Positions 7,717 to 16,758 of a stretch of 64,000 nucleotides of DNA are shown here, one piece after another. The DNA lies in assembly GCF_029478095.1 (NCBI RefSeq), contig NZ_JAKOAV010000014.1, forward strand, positions 1 through 64,000, read 5' to 3'. The notes beneath the pieces were generated by a model. The model was not told the DNA's origin. It saw only the letters and a program-made list of their open reading frames with translations, and did not search any database. The translations under genes were made by a program, and so were the position numbers. Position 1 is the first letter of the stretch, and each line of letters starts with the position of its first letter. The stretch is from Pelotomaculum isophthalicicum JI. Lineage in GTDB: Bacteria; Bacillota; Desulfotomaculia; Desulfotomaculales; Pelotomaculaceae.

Positions 7717-10700
7717 ATGCAGTTTTATCGGTCACATGTTTTGGTTTGTTCAGGATCGGCATGTGTTCTGTCGGGTTGCCAAACCGTTAAAGAAGCTCTT
7801 GCCGAAGGAATAAAAAAGCAACAGCTTGATAATGAAATTCAACTTATTGAAACCGGATGCATGGGTCTTTGCGACTTGGGTCCGCGCTTAATAGTTTATC
7901 CTGAAGGAGTAGTATACTGCCGGGTTACCGCTGAAGACGCCGAAGAAATCGTTAATGAACACTTATTAAAAGGGCGTATAGTGGAGCGTCTGGTCTACCG
8001 GGATCCGGAAACCCAGAAACCTATTCCTTTTATGAAGGACTTTCCGTTCTTGTCGAAGCAAACCAAAATTGCCCTGCGCAACGCTGGTTTAATTAATCCT
8101 GAAGATATCGAAGAATATATCGGGTGCGAAGGATACAGCGCGCTGGCCAAGGCTTTATCCATGTCTCCCGGGGAAGTAATCGCCGAACTGAAAAAATCCG
8201 GCCTACGCGGCCGTGGCGGCGCGGGGTTCCCGACCGGCTTAAAGTGGGAGTTCACCGCCAAAGCCAACGCGACACAAAAATATGTGGTATGTAACGGCGA
8301 TGAAGGCGACCCGGGCGCTTTTATGGACAGGTCGGTTCTGGAAGGCGACCCGCATTCCGTTATTGAGGCCATGGCTATCGCCGGTTATACGGTGGGGGCC
8401 AGCAAGGGTTATATATACGTTAGAGCTGAATACCCCCTGGCTGTGGAAAGACTGAGAATTGCCATCAACCAGGCTCGTGAGTACGGCTTGCTGGGAGAAG
8501 ATATATTAGGAAAAGGGTTTAATTTTGATCTCAACGTCCGGGTCGGCGCCGGCGCCTTTGTTTGCGGCGAAGAGACGGCCCTGCTGGCATCTATTGAAGG
8601 ACGCCGCGGCGAACCCCGGCCGAGACCTCCCTTCCCGGCCACCGAAGGTTTGTGGGGCAAGCCCACTTTGCTAAATAACGTGGAAACCTACGCCAGCATC
8701 GCGCCGATTATTCTTAATGGCGGGGACTGGTACGCTTCCAGGGGAACAGAGAAAAGCAGGGGCACCAAGGTGTTCGCCCTTACCGGCAAGGTTAATAATA
8801 CCGGCCTGATCGAAGTCCCGATGGGTATACCCTTAGGAGAAATCATTTACGATATCGGCGGCGGCATCATGGGCGGCAAGAAGTTTAAAGCGGCCCAGAC
8901 AGGCGGTCCCTCCGGCGGCTGTATTCCGGTAGACCACCTTAACGTCGGTGTTGATTATGAGTCGCTGGCGGAACTGGGAGCGATAGTGGGTTCCGGCGGA
9001 CTGATTGTCATGGACGAGGATACCTGTATGGTTGACCTGGCCAAGTTCTTCACCGAGTTCTGCCAGGAAGAGTCTTGTGGTAAATGCGCTCCCTGCCGCA
9101 TCGGCACCAAACGGATGCTGGAGATACTGGAACGGATCACCCGCGGTGAAGGGGAAGAGGGAGACATCGAAAGACTGATCGAGCTGTGTGAATACATTAA
9201 AAGCACGGCGCTGTGCGGTTTGGGACAAACTGCCCCCAACCCCGTGCTGAGTACAATAAGGTACTTCAGGCATGAGTACGAAGCGCATATCCGGGATAAG
9301 CGTTGTCCGGCTTCCGTCTGCGCGTCCCTATTTAATTCACCGTGCCAAAATACCTGTCCGGCTGGAGTGGATATACCGATTTACCTCGATCATATCCGGA
9401 ACGGGCGTTTCTATGACGCTTACATGGAAGTGAAACGGGAAAATCCGTTCCCCGCTGTTTGCGGCCGCGTGTGCCACCACCCGTGCGAAGGCAAGTGCAA
9501 CCGCGCGAAGTTGGATGAGCCCCTGGCTGTCAGGGCATTGAAGCGTTATGCGGCCGACTGGGTGTATGAACAGAACAAAGGATTCCCGGTTGAGCCTCCC
9601 GGAGTTGCGACGGGCAAGCAAGTGGCAATAATCGGCGGCGGCCCGGCCGGCCTGACCGCGGCCTATTACCTGGCCAAAGTCGGTCACAGGGTTACTGTAT
9701 TTGAATCGCTGCCGTTTGCCGGCGGTATGCTGAAAGTGGGTATTCCTGATTACCGCCTGCCGGCTAAGACCCTGGCGGCTGAAATAAAAGCAATCGAAGG
9801 AATGGGTGTGACTATTAAAACCAACACCCGTTTTGGCAAAGACGTTACCTTTGCCGATTTAGAGAAGCAAGGCTTCAACGCGGTGTTTATCGCCGTCGGC
9901 GCCCACGCGGATCAGAAACTGGGCGTTCCGGGCGAGGAACTCAATGGTGTTATATCAGGCATCAACTACCTGCGTGACGTTAAACTGGGACAGGCCGCCG
10001 ATGTGGAAGGCAAGACCGTGCTGGTGGTAGGCGGCGGCAACGTGGCCATAGACAGCGCCCGCTCCGCTGTGAGAAACGGGGCTAAAGAAGTTCAGGTCGT
10101 TTACCGGCGCCGCAAAGAAGACATGCCGGCCTTTGAAGATGAAATTATGGAAGCAGAGCACGAAGGAGTGAAGTTTATCTTCATGACTGCCCCCATAAGC
10201 GTGCAGGGAGCCGGCGGTCAGGTAACCGGGCTGGAATGCCAGCAATCAGTGCCGGGTGACTTCGACAAGAGCGGCCGCAGGCGGCCGGTGCCGGTTGAAG
10301 ACTCCAACTTCGTCATTCCGGCGGACGTGGTAATTGCGGCGATTGGGCAAAATGTCCAACTGGACGGAATCACAGACGCAGGCGTGCAGACAGTTCGCGG
10401 GCTGGTTGCGGTGGATCCTGACAGCATGGCCACTAATATACCGTATATATTCGCCGGCGGTGACTGCGCTTCCGGGCCGGATACGGCAATCGGCGCGATT
10501 GCCCACGGTAAGAAAGCGGCGGCGGCTATTGACAAGTACCTCGGTGGTTCCGGCGTGGTTGTAGAGCCGCGTGACATCAAACGGGAAGTTTCCGGTGAGG
10601 TTATTGAGGACAAGAGGGCGAGAGAAATAGCAACATGCCTGCCGGTTGCCGATCGCAAGTCATTTGCCGAAGTGGAAAATGGTTTCACTAAAGGGCAGGC

Positions 10701-10743
10701 TATGGCCGAGGCCATGCGCTGCCTGCGTTGTGATGTGAAGTAG
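7717..10743 (+). CDS. hndC: HndC fused to a GltD/NfnB-like NADPH oxidoreductase
   Basis: A 1008-residue fusion. Residues 1-110 form a thioredoxin-like 2Fe-2S domain ([19 protein letters not shown]). About 140-520 is the NuoF core: FMN/NAD site ([23 protein letters not shown]), SLBB region, and 4Fe-4S ligands [12 protein letters not shown] with ALCGLGQ. At CPASVC, where HydB relatives carry a ferredoxin tail, the chain continues as a GltD-like module. That module has [11 protein letters not shown] and [13 protein letters not shown] cysteines, an FAD motif at about 636 (GGGPAG) and a pyridine-nucleotide motif at about 768 (GGGNVAID) with [11 protein letters not shown], typical of NADPH binding. 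It therefore has one NAD site and one NADP site. The architecture resembles the Sporomusa-type Nfn (Stn) flavin subunit. GAGGAGGG precedes the ATG. Confidence 0.9.
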   Translation: MQFYRSHVLVCSGSACVLSGCQTVKEALAEGIKKQQLDNEIQLIETGCMGLCDLGPRLIVYPEGVVYCRVTAEDAEEIVNEHLLKGRIVERLVYRDPETQKPIPFMKDFPFLSKQTKIALRNAGLINPEDIEEYIGCEGYSALAKALSMSPGEVIAELKKSGLRGRGGAGFPTGLKWEFTAKANATQKYVVCNGDEGDPGAFMDRSVLEGDPHSVIEAMAIAGYTVGASKGYIYVRAEYPLAVERLRIAINQAREYGLLGEDILGKGFNFDLNVRVGAGAFVCGEETALLASIEGRRGEPRPRPPFPATEGLWGKPTLLNNVETYASIAPIILNGGDWYASRGTEKSRGTKVFALTGKVNNTGLIEVPMGIPLGEIIYDIGGGIMGGKKFKAAQTGGPSGGCIPVDHLNVGVDYESLAELGAIVGSGGLIVMDEDTCMVDLAKFFTEFCQEESCGKCAPCRIGTKRMLEILERITRGEGEEGDIERLIELCEYIKSTALCGLGQTAPNPVLSTIRYFRHEYEAHIRDKRCPASVCASLFNSPCQNTCPAGVDIPIYLDHIRNGRFYDAYMEVKRENPFPAVCGRVCHHPCEGKCNRAKLDEPLAVRALKRYAADWVYEQNKGFPVEPPGVATGKQVAIIGGGPAGLTAAYYLAKVGHRVTVFESLPFAGGMLKVGIPDYRLPAKTLAAEIKAIEGMGVTIKTNTRFGKDVTFADLEKQGFNAVFIAVGAHADQKLGVPGEELNGVISGINYLRDVKLGQAADVEGKTVLVVGGGNVAIDSARSAVRNGAKEVQVVYRRRKEDMPAFEDEIMEAEHEGVKFIFMTAPISVQGAGGQVTGLECQQSVPGDFDKSGRRRPVPVEDSNFVIPADVVIAAIGQNVQLDGITDAGVQTVRGLVAVDPDSMATNIPYIFAGGDCASGPDTAIGAIAHGKKAAAAIDKYLGGSGVVVEPRDIKREVSGEVIEDKRAREIATCLPVADRKSFAEVENGFTKGQAMAEAMRCLRCDVK

Positions 10744-10760
10744 AAGGAGGGGTGAGATAG

Positions 10761-12494
10761 ATGCCAATGGTTACTTTAACAATTGACGGAAAAGAAGTGC
10801 AGGTGGAACAGGGTACCACTGTTCTTGAGGCTGCCAAAAAAGTTAATATAAATATTCCTACCTTATGCTATTTAAAAGACATTAACGTTATCGGGGCCTG
10901 CCGGATCTGTGTGGTTGAAGTCAAAGGCGCCCGCACGCTGCAGGCGGCTTGTGTGACCCCGGCGACCGAGAATATGGTTGTGCTGACCAATACCGCGGCG
11001 GTGCGCAATTCACGCCGGATGACCCTGGAACTGATTCTGTCCAACCACCCGTTCCAATGCCCGACCTGTGTACGCAACCAGAATTGCGAGTTGCAGTCCC
11101 TGGCGGAAGCGTTCGGAATCCGGGAGGTTCATTATCAAGGCGCCAACCCCGAGCACGTGGTGGACGACTCCAGCGTATCCCTGGTGCGCGACCCTGAAAA
11201 GTGCATCCTGTGCCGGCGCTGCGTCTCAGTATGTGAAAAAGTGCAGACGGTATGCGCGATCGGCCCGCAGGGGCGCGGTTTCGACACCGTTATCGCGCCG
11301 GGCGTGGACACAGTTTTAGCCCAATCAAATTGTGTAAACTGCAGCCAGTGTGTGCTGGTTTGCCCGACAGGAGCTCTATGTGAGCGGGATCAGACTGAAG
11401 AAGTCTGGGCCGCCCTGGCCGATCCCAAAAAACATGTCGTGGTCCAGACCGCCCCGGCGGTGCGTGTCGCCATCGGTGAAATGTTCGGCATGAAGCCGGG
11501 CAGCGTCGCGACCGGACAAATGGTTGCCGCGATCAGGAGGCTCGGTTTCGACAAAGTCTTCGACACCGACTTTACCGCCGACCTGACCATCATGGAAGAA
11601 GGCAGCGAGTTGCTCGAAAGGATCAAGACCGGTGGCACCCTGCCGCTGATTACCTCGTGCAGCCCCGGCTGGATTAAGTTCATCGAGCACTTCTACCCGA
11701 CCCTGCTGCCGCATGTGTCCACATGCAAATCACCGCAGCAGATGTTCGGCGCCCTGGCCAAAACCTTCTACCCTGAAAAAGCGGGGATAGACCCGGCCGA
11801 CGTCTTTTCAGTGTCGATCATGCCCTGCACCGCCAAGAAGTTCGAGGCACAGCGCCCGGAAATGAATGCGAGCGGCTATCAGGACGTGGACGTTGTGCTG
11901 ACCACCAGGGAACTCGGCCGCATGTTCAAGCAGGCGGGTATAGATTTCAACGAACTACCCGAGGAAAATTACGATGACCCGCTGGGCATCTCGACCGGCG
12001 CGGCGGTAATCTTCGGCGCGACCGGCGGCGTGATGGAAGCCGCGCTGCGCACAGTCTATGAAATAGTTACCGGGGAAACCCTGGCGTCGGTAGATTTTGT
12101 CGACGTGCGCGGTTTGGTAGGAGTCAAGGAAGCCTCCGTCAAAGTTGGCGACCTGGACGTAAAAGTAGCCGTGGCGCACGGGCTGGGCAACGCCAGGAAG
12201 CTGCTGGACGCCCTGCAGGCCGGCGAAGCGAACTACCACTTCATCGAGATCATGTGCTGCCCGGGCGGCTGCATCGGCGGCGGCGGCCAGCCAATCCCGA
12301 CCAACTATGAAATCAGGCAACAGCGGATTGACGGCATATACACCGCCGACGAAGCCATGACCTTGCGGAAATCCCACGAGAACCCCGCGGTCCAGTATTT
12401 GTACAAGGAATTTTTAGAGAAGCCGCTGGGGCATAAGTCTCATGAACTGCTGCACACCAAATACACCCCGCGCGGGCAGTATAATCAGTTATAA
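10761..12494 (+). CDS. hndD: [FeFe]-hydrogenase catalytic subunit HndD/HydA, copy 1
   Basis: Group A [FeFe]-hydrogenase, 577 residues. It starts with a 2Fe-2S domain (PTLCYL, GACRIC), then the His-Cys 4Fe-4S site (HPFQCPTCVRNQNCELQ) and two 4Fe-4S motifs (CILCRRCVSVC, CVNCSQCVLVC). The H-cluster loops are L1 TSCSPGW, L2 MPCTAKKFE and L3 EIMCCPGGCIGGGGQP. L1 has Ser where the classic loop has a second Cys (TSCCPGW), the proton-relay residue of standard hydrogenases. It is the last gene of operon 1 and has its own AGAAGGAGGGG ribosome site. Copy 2 at 30054 differs at 18 of 577 residues. Confidence 0.95.
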   Translation: MPMVTLTIDGKEVQVEQGTTVLEAAKKVNINIPTLCYLKDINVIGACRICVVEVKGARTLQAACVTPATENMVVLTNTAAVRNSRRMTLELILSNHPFQCPTCVRNQNCELQSLAEAFGIREVHYQGANPEHVVDDSSVSLVRDPEKCILCRRCVSVCEKVQTVCAIGPQGRGFDTVIAPGVDTVLAQSNCVNCSQCVLVCPTGALCERDQTEEVWAALADPKKHVVVQTAPAVRVAIGEMFGMKPGSVATGQMVAAIRRLGFDKVFDTDFTADLTIMEEGSELLERIKTGGTLPLITSCSPGWIKFIEHFYPTLLPHVSTCKSPQQMFGALAKTFYPEKAGIDPADVFSVSIMPCTAKKFEAQRPEMNASGYQDVDVVLTTRELGRMFKQAGIDFNELPEENYDDPLGISTGAAVIFGATGGVMEAALRTVYEIVTGETLASVDFVDVRGLVGVKEASVKVGDLDVKVAVAHGLGNARKLLDALQAGEANYHFIEIMCCPGGCIGGGGQPIPTNYEIRQQRIDGIYTADEAMTLRKSHENPAVQYLYKEFLEKPLGHKSHELLHTKYTPRGQYNQL

Positions 12495-12514
12495 AGTATT
12501 TCAAATAATGAACA

Positions 12515-12549
12515 AAGCAAAGAGCCTCCAACTGGGGGCTCTTTGCTTG
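12515..12549. terminator. Strong terminator between hndD copy 1 and the convergent gene
   Basis: Near-perfect stem AAGCAAAGAGCCTCC / GGGGGCTCTTTGCTT with a short loop. The A/T-rich flanks on both sides fit a bidirectional terminator for hndD (plus) and the ECF remnant (minus). Confidence 0.85.
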
Positions 12550-12591
12550 TACGACAGGCAGCCGGACCTGTTCCGGCAAAGGTTATGGTTA

Positions 12592-13030
12592 TTATTCTTT
12601 GTAATCGCTGTCCAATACACCTGTATCGTCTTCACCAGCGTACCAGGATTCCTTGCCACTTTGAAAGAGGTCAATCCCCCGGGCGATTGCAATAGTCAAA
12701 ACGATGGCGATAACCATTTCCGCGATGGATTGGGGAATGATGGCAGTCAAAGCATCCAGAGTAATGTAACCCCTGAATAAGGCCATAGACAAAACCAGGA
12801 CGGTGTTGGTCAAAGTACCCAAAATTCCTGCGGCAATCCAGGCCAAATAAAGGTTGAACCGTTTAAAACCTATAAAAGCAAGATAAGCCGCCAGACCGAT
12901 AAACAGCCGTGGGACTATTGATACCAGCGGATCAGCAAATAGTGGGTTGCTGGCTTTAAGAAGACTAAACACTCCGAAAACCGCGCCCACTAGAATACCC
13001 ACAACCGGGCCTTCTAGAACGCCCCCGGCC
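12592..13030 (-). pseudogene. ECF transporter S component, N-terminus lost
   Basis: The minus-strand frame encodes the C-terminal two-thirds of a membrane substrate-binding (S) subunit of an energy-coupling-factor vitamin transporter. It has GGVLEGPVVGILVGAV, then several hydrophobic helices (RLFIGLAAYLAFIG, LAWIAAGILGTLTN, IAEMVIAIVLTIAIA) and a hydrophilic tail. The frame runs back in-phase past the nominal GTG start at 13002 to about 13030, where homologous sequence stops at the border of a foreign fragment. The first helices and the true start are missing, so it is probably non-functional. The substrate cannot be assigned. Confidence 0.65.
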
Positions 13031-13231
13031 CAGTCACATGCCTGTTCGCAATGAGCATGGGCAGGTTGCCGGTCTCCTAGCGACGGTCATTGAATCCACA
13101 GCCAAGGATCTTGCGTCACGGCGCCTGCTGATGCTCGATCGCCTCGTAGCGACCGCGGACACACGCACCCGCTCTGAAGCCCTGGAAAGGACGCTAGCGG
13201 TGCTAGGTGACACCGCCGATATCCCATGAGA
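13023..13231 (+). pseudogene. Foreign fragment of a PAS/GAF sensor histidine kinase
   Basis: About 63 plus-strand codons (from 13038) read as the linker between sensor domains of a hybrid kinase: PVRNEHGQVAGLLATV, a coiled segment (LASRRLLMLDRLV) and ADIP at the end. Such kinases continue with a GAF domain, but here the frame stops at once. The codons are noticeably richer in G and C at third positions than the flanks. The fragment joins a truncated ECF gene on one side and a truncated van ligase on the other. It may be horizontally acquired DNA caught at a deletion junction, or an assembly chimera. Confidence 0.5.
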
Positions 13232-13969
13232 CAGCTCTATTTCATCAACCTCGCCGATGGCAAGCGAATCTTTGCCAAGGACGGCGCAGCCAACCTCAAA
13301 ACCATCGACGGCTTCCTCTATGATGACCTTATTGTCATGTTGAAAAGCAACGGTGACTGCATCGTATAACTCGTCCTTTTGGAAAACCTTTGTAATGCCA
13401 AAAGAGGAACCAGCATTTGCCGGTTTAACAAACAGAGGAAATGTCAGACAGCTAATCTGCTTTGACAGTTCGGCATCGGTAAATCCGGACCGCAGCACAA
13501 TGGACGGAGGTGTTTTGATACCGGCCAAATTCACTATTTTATGAGCGATGTCTTTGTCCATGCACATTGCGGAACAAAGCGTGCCGCACCCTGCAAAAGG
13601 AATACCGGCCATCGTCAATAATCCCTGTAATGTTCCGTCCTCGCCGTTTTTTCCATGCAGAACAGGAAACGCCACATCAATTCTGGTTGCAATCACTTTA
13701 TTACCACGAAATTCGAGCAGTCCGTGAATATTCCGATCAGGAGAAATAATCGCCGGAACACAATCACCGCCATCCATCCATGTGTTATTCTGAATTTTTT
13801 CAAGTACACCAAAAAATCTCAACCAAGCTCCCTGCCGAGTGATTCCAATCAATATGGTTTCATACTTATTTGGATTTAGGTTCGTTATTACAGAATAGGC
13901 GGATTGAAGAGAAACCTCATACTCTGTAGAGCATCCGCCGAATAAAACGGCAACTTTTATTCTTTTCAT
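13034..13969 (-). pseudogene. vanG: VanG-like D-Ala-D-Ser/D-Ala-D-Ala ligase, C-terminus replaced
   Basis: ATP-grasp peptidoglycan ligase that in VanG-type clusters makes D-Ala-D-Ser for low-affinity vancomycin precursors. The ATG at 13969 has GAGGAG eight bases upstream. The first about 245 residues are well conserved: VAVLFGGCSTEYEVSLQSA, FPVLHGKNGEDGTLQG, PANAGSSFGITK, EEAVDGFEVGCAVLG and GEVDEIELS. Then, near 13232, homology ends. The remaining about 66 codons are the reverse complement of the kinase fragment. The missing third contains the Mg/ATP site and the final catalytic residues, so the product should be inactive. Its intact upstream region carries VanR-type boxes. Confidence 0.82.
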
Positions 13970-14011
13970 AACAATCACTCCTCAGGAATGTTAAAAGCCT
14001 GTCCGATTCGA

Positions 14012-14143
14012 CAATTTCATCTTATCGAAATCAGGCAGGCGATGTTGGAATTTCAACTTATCAAAATCTTAATAAATTCTTATGAAGAACTTATTCTTTT
14101 CCTAGGCTGTTGTACACTGCCAATGCATCAGTAACATTGTATT
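14012..14143 (-). repeat. Repeat copy A: vanY 3' remnant plus operator, upstream of vanG
   Basis: About 130 bases nearly identical to 21268-21400 (copy B) and in part to 23677-23755 (copy C). On the minus strand it holds the end of a vanY-like frame (degenerate), the 11-bp phased boxes, then the shared stretch GAAATTCCAACATCGCCTG. It ends at the stop codon of the solute-binding-protein gene, so the transporter operon abuts a vanY remnant. Confidence 0.8.
14057..14105 (-). promoter_or_regulatory. VanR-type operator of vanG: 11-bp phased boxes
   Basis: On the plus strand CTTAT/CTTAA occurs at 14057, 14068, 14079 and 14090, spaced exactly 11 bases, with a degenerate fifth (CCTAG) at 14101. Direct repeats in helical phase are the usual binding layout of OmpR/PhoB-family regulators such as VanR. 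Confidence 0.7.
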
Positions 14144-15524
14144 ATTCATTTAAGTATGTGCTCACCCTGTCCTGAATCAATTGGGCAGTCGCCTCCGCTG
14201 TCTTCTGTCCTGTAAGGAAGGCCGCGGTTTCCTCCTGAACAATGGAAATAATCTTCTGGTCCGTTCCGATGTAGACGTTCGCTTGACTCAGCAGGTTTTC
14301 CATATAATCGACATCCTCCTGCGTGGGGGGTTGCAGTGTTATAGATTGACAAGGGATGCCGTCGTCCTTAATTCTCATTCTCCCACCATTTTTTTGTATA
14401 GCCTGGGTGAAATTCTGGGCAATCTGGGGAAGCACACTCTTATTAATCGGCATTCCTCCCTGAGTCATCATATCATCAGAGACCAAAAATTTTAAAAATT
14501 CCCAGGCCAGTTCTTGATGGGCTGATTTACTGCTGATCCCATACATGGAGTCCGTGGAAAAGAATACGTTTCCGGGGGGCTTTAAAAGCTGAACACCCTC
14601 ACTGAAAATCGCCTTGGCCACTTGCAGGTCCCAAAACCCTCTAAGAGAAGTGAAATTAAAAACAAGTTTACCCCGGGAGGCCATGTCCATAATGTTGGTC
14701 TGGGCTGTATCCGTATTAACCAGTTTGTGGTCAATCAGATATTTACTCAGGTTCAGTAAATCAAGAAATTCTTGGCCGGTAAAATTGGCTGTTTTCTTCT
14801 CCGGATCGACCAGGTTGTCATAGTTTTCTTTAACCAGAGTCGCAATCAGTCTTTTTTCATCCATCCCGGCCAAGGCATACATCCCCTGGGTTCCCCCGTT
14901 TTGGTTGTCGTTAATGACCTTTTCCGCCGTCTTGACAAAATCGTTCCAATCCCAGTTGCTATCGTCGATTTGCACCTGGGAATTATCCAGTAAGGTTCTA
15001 TCGGCGGCAATCATATCGATACCGATATTAACCGGCAGCCCATATAGTTTATCTTTATATTCTAAAGCCTTGAAAATATTTTGGTAGTATTTGCCACTGT
15101 CGAAGCTTTGATCCGACTGCATCAGCCCGCCCAAGTCAACTAAAAGATTCTTATCCGCATAGGTCTGATAGGGCAGGTCGTTTAATAAAATGATATCGCT
15201 GCCCTGCCCGGACATGAGCTGGGTATTCATAGTCGTGACATATTTTTCAATATCGCCGGGATCTGCCGCCCTGACACCTTCACCTTTTTCCGAAGTACTG
15301 GAGGTGTATTCTTTCACTTCCACACTGACGCCGGGATGAAGTTCCTCAAACTTTTTTACTGCCGTATCCAGGTACATATCTTTGGTCACAACCGCAATGG
15401 TCAGGGAATCAGGATTATTAGCTTCCCTGGCAGCCTGAGTATTGCCGCAGCCGGCGGTAAATACCCCTAGGCCGAGGACCAGAACCAGGCTTAGGATAAC
15501 TCCGCATTTCTTTTTTATCATCAA
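14142..15524 (-). CDS. ABC-transporter solute-binding lipoprotein
   Basis: 460 residues with a signal peptide and lipobox (FTAGC, Cys26). A carbohydrate-type (SBP_bac_1) binding domain follows: DSLTIAVV, FEELHPGVSVEVKEY, a GSDIILLND region, and the TDSMYGISSKSAHQELAWEF region near the C-terminus. It captures a substrate, probably a sugar or glycoconjugate, outside the membrane for the permeases encoded upstream in the same operon. Substrate unknown. The stop codon lies inside repeat copy A. Last gene of a six-gene minus-strand operon. Confidence 0.88.
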   Translation of the reverse strand: MMIKKKCGVILSLVLVLGLGVFTAGCGNTQAAREANNPDSLTIAVVTKDMYLDTAVKKFEELHPGVSVEVKEYTSSTSEKGEGVRAADPGDIEKYVTTMNTQLMSGQGSDIILLNDLPYQTYADKNLLVDLGGLMQSDQSFDSGKYYQNIFKALEYKDKLYGLPVNIGIDMIAADRTLLDNSQVQIDDSNWDWNDFVKTAEKVINDNQNGGTQGMYALAGMDEKRLIATLVKENYDNLVDPEKKTANFTGQEFLDLLNLSKYLIDHKLVNTDTAQTNIMDMASRGKLVFNFTSLRGFWDLQVAKAIFSEGVQLLKPPGNVFFSTDSMYGISSKSAHQELAWEFLKFLVSDDMMTQGGMPINKSVLPQIAQNFTQAIQKNGGRMRIKDDGIPCQSITLQPPTQEDVDYMENLLSQANVYIGTDQKIISIVQEETAAFLTGQKTAEATAQLIQDRVSTYLNE

Positions 15525-15540
15525 GACACCCCTTTTCTTT

Positions 15541-15575
15541 AAGTATTCAGAATTCAGGAGCCAGAATTCAGTAGG
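15541..15575. repeat. Dispersed GAATTC/GTCAG repeat, partial copy
   Basis: AAGTATTCAGAATTCAGGAG followed by CCAGAATTCAG, shared with the element at 61797-61890 and in part with 20331-20361. It overlaps the 3' end of the ATPase gene and provides its last codons and stop. Confidence 0.6.
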
Positions 15576-16681
15576 GAGACGTTCACCCCACTTTCCTGAT
15601 CGAAAAAATGGGCCTTGGACATATTAAAACCCACCCTGACTTCCTGTCCGGTTTTGGCGCGCAACTCCGGACTCACCCTGACAACCACCTCTCTGCCGGC
15701 TATACTTACATAATGGTAAGTTTCAGCCCCTCTCAATTCGGTAAACTCCAGCCTCCCGCGCAAAGCACACTCGGGATGGCGGTCCAAAAAATCTCCGCTT
15801 CCGCAGAGATGCTCCGCTCTTATCCCCAGGACCACTTCCTGGTCCAGATACCCTTGCTCTTTTAACTTTTGTCCCCCGGCAGTGGGAACAGGCAGTAGGG
15901 CGTCGGCCAGTTTGGTAAAAATACAGCCGTTTTGCTCTATAATTAAAACTTCCAGAAAGTTCATCCCGGGGTTGCCGAGAAAACCGGCCACAAACATATT
16001 GACCGGGTGGTCATAGATGGATTGCGGGCTGTCAATTTGCTGGATCAGGCCATCCTTCATCACCACGATTCTGGTGCCCATGGTCATGGCTTCGGTTTGA
16101 TCATGGGTTACATATATAAAAGTTGTCTGCAGATTTTTATGGAGCTTGGCAATTTCTATTCTCATCTGGGCTCTCAACCGCGCATCCAGGTTGGACAGAG
16201 GCTCATCCATCAGGAAAACCTTGGGTTTCCTAACAATAGCCCGTCCCAGGGCCACCCTTTGCCTTTGCCCACCGGAAAGTTCCTTGGGTTTGCGTTTCAG
16301 AAGATCTTCAAGTGCAAGAATCCTGGCCGCTTCCTGCACATTTTTCCTGATTTCAGCCTTGGGTATCTTTCTCAACTTAAGTCCAAAAGCCATATTGTCA
16401 TAGACCGATAGATGGGAATAAAGAGCATAATTTTGAAAAACCATGGCGATATCCCGGTCCTTGGCAGCCACGTCATTAACCAGCCGGTCATCAATATATA
16501 ATTCACCGGATGAAATTTCCTCCAGTCCGGCAATCATCCTTAAAACGGTTGTTTTGCCACAGCCGGAGGGACCTACCAGGATTAAGAATTCTTGATCCTT
16601 TATTTCCAGAGAGAAATCCCTGACTGCCGTAACCCTGCCGGGGTAGGTCTTAGATAGATTTTTCAGATATAAACTCGCCAT
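15554..16681 (-). CDS. MalK/UgpC-type ABC importer ATPase
   Basis: 375-residue ATPase powering the sugar-type importer. It has Walker A GPSGCGKTT, Q-loop MVFQNYALY, signature LSGGQRQRVALGRAI, Walker B KVFLMDEPLSNLD and switch His (VTHDQTEAM), followed by a C-terminal TOBE/MalK regulatory domain. The start at 16681 (MASLYLKNL) is chosen because GGAGGG lies six bases before it. A longer frame from 16846 would overlap the upstream gene. The last codons lie in a dispersed repeat. Confidence 0.9.
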   Translation of the reverse strand: MASLYLKNLSKTYPGRVTAVRDFSLEIKDQEFLILVGPSGCGKTTVLRMIAGLEEISSGELYIDDRLVNDVAAKDRDIAMVFQNYALYSHLSVYDNMAFGLKLRKIPKAEIRKNVQEAARILALEDLLKRKPKELSGGQRQRVALGRAIVRKPKVFLMDEPLSNLDARLRAQMRIEIAKLHKNLQTTFIYVTHDQTEAMTMGTRIVVMKDGLIQQIDSPQSIYDHPVNMFVAGFLGNPGMNFLEVLIIEQNGCIFTKLADALLPVPTAGGQKLKEQGYLDQEVVLGIRAEHLCGSGDFLDRHPECALRGRLEFTELRGAETYHYVSIAGREVVVRVSPELRAKTGQEVRVGFNMSKAHFFDQESGVNVSLLNSGS

Positions 16682-16693
16682 CCGCTGCCCTCC

Positions 16694-16758
16694 TATTAGT
16701 TGGGGACATTCCTGTCCATGCAGAAATACCAAGACTTCAGCAGGTGTGTCCCCTGACC
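16694..16758. repeat. GGGGACA...TGTCCCC dispersed palindrome, copy a
   Basis: TTGGGGACATTCCTG and AGGTGTGTCCCC about 30 bases apart, the same arms as at 38899, 41041 and 50019. It occupies the last 20 or so codons of the MacB-like gene and supplies its stop. Confidence 0.65.
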
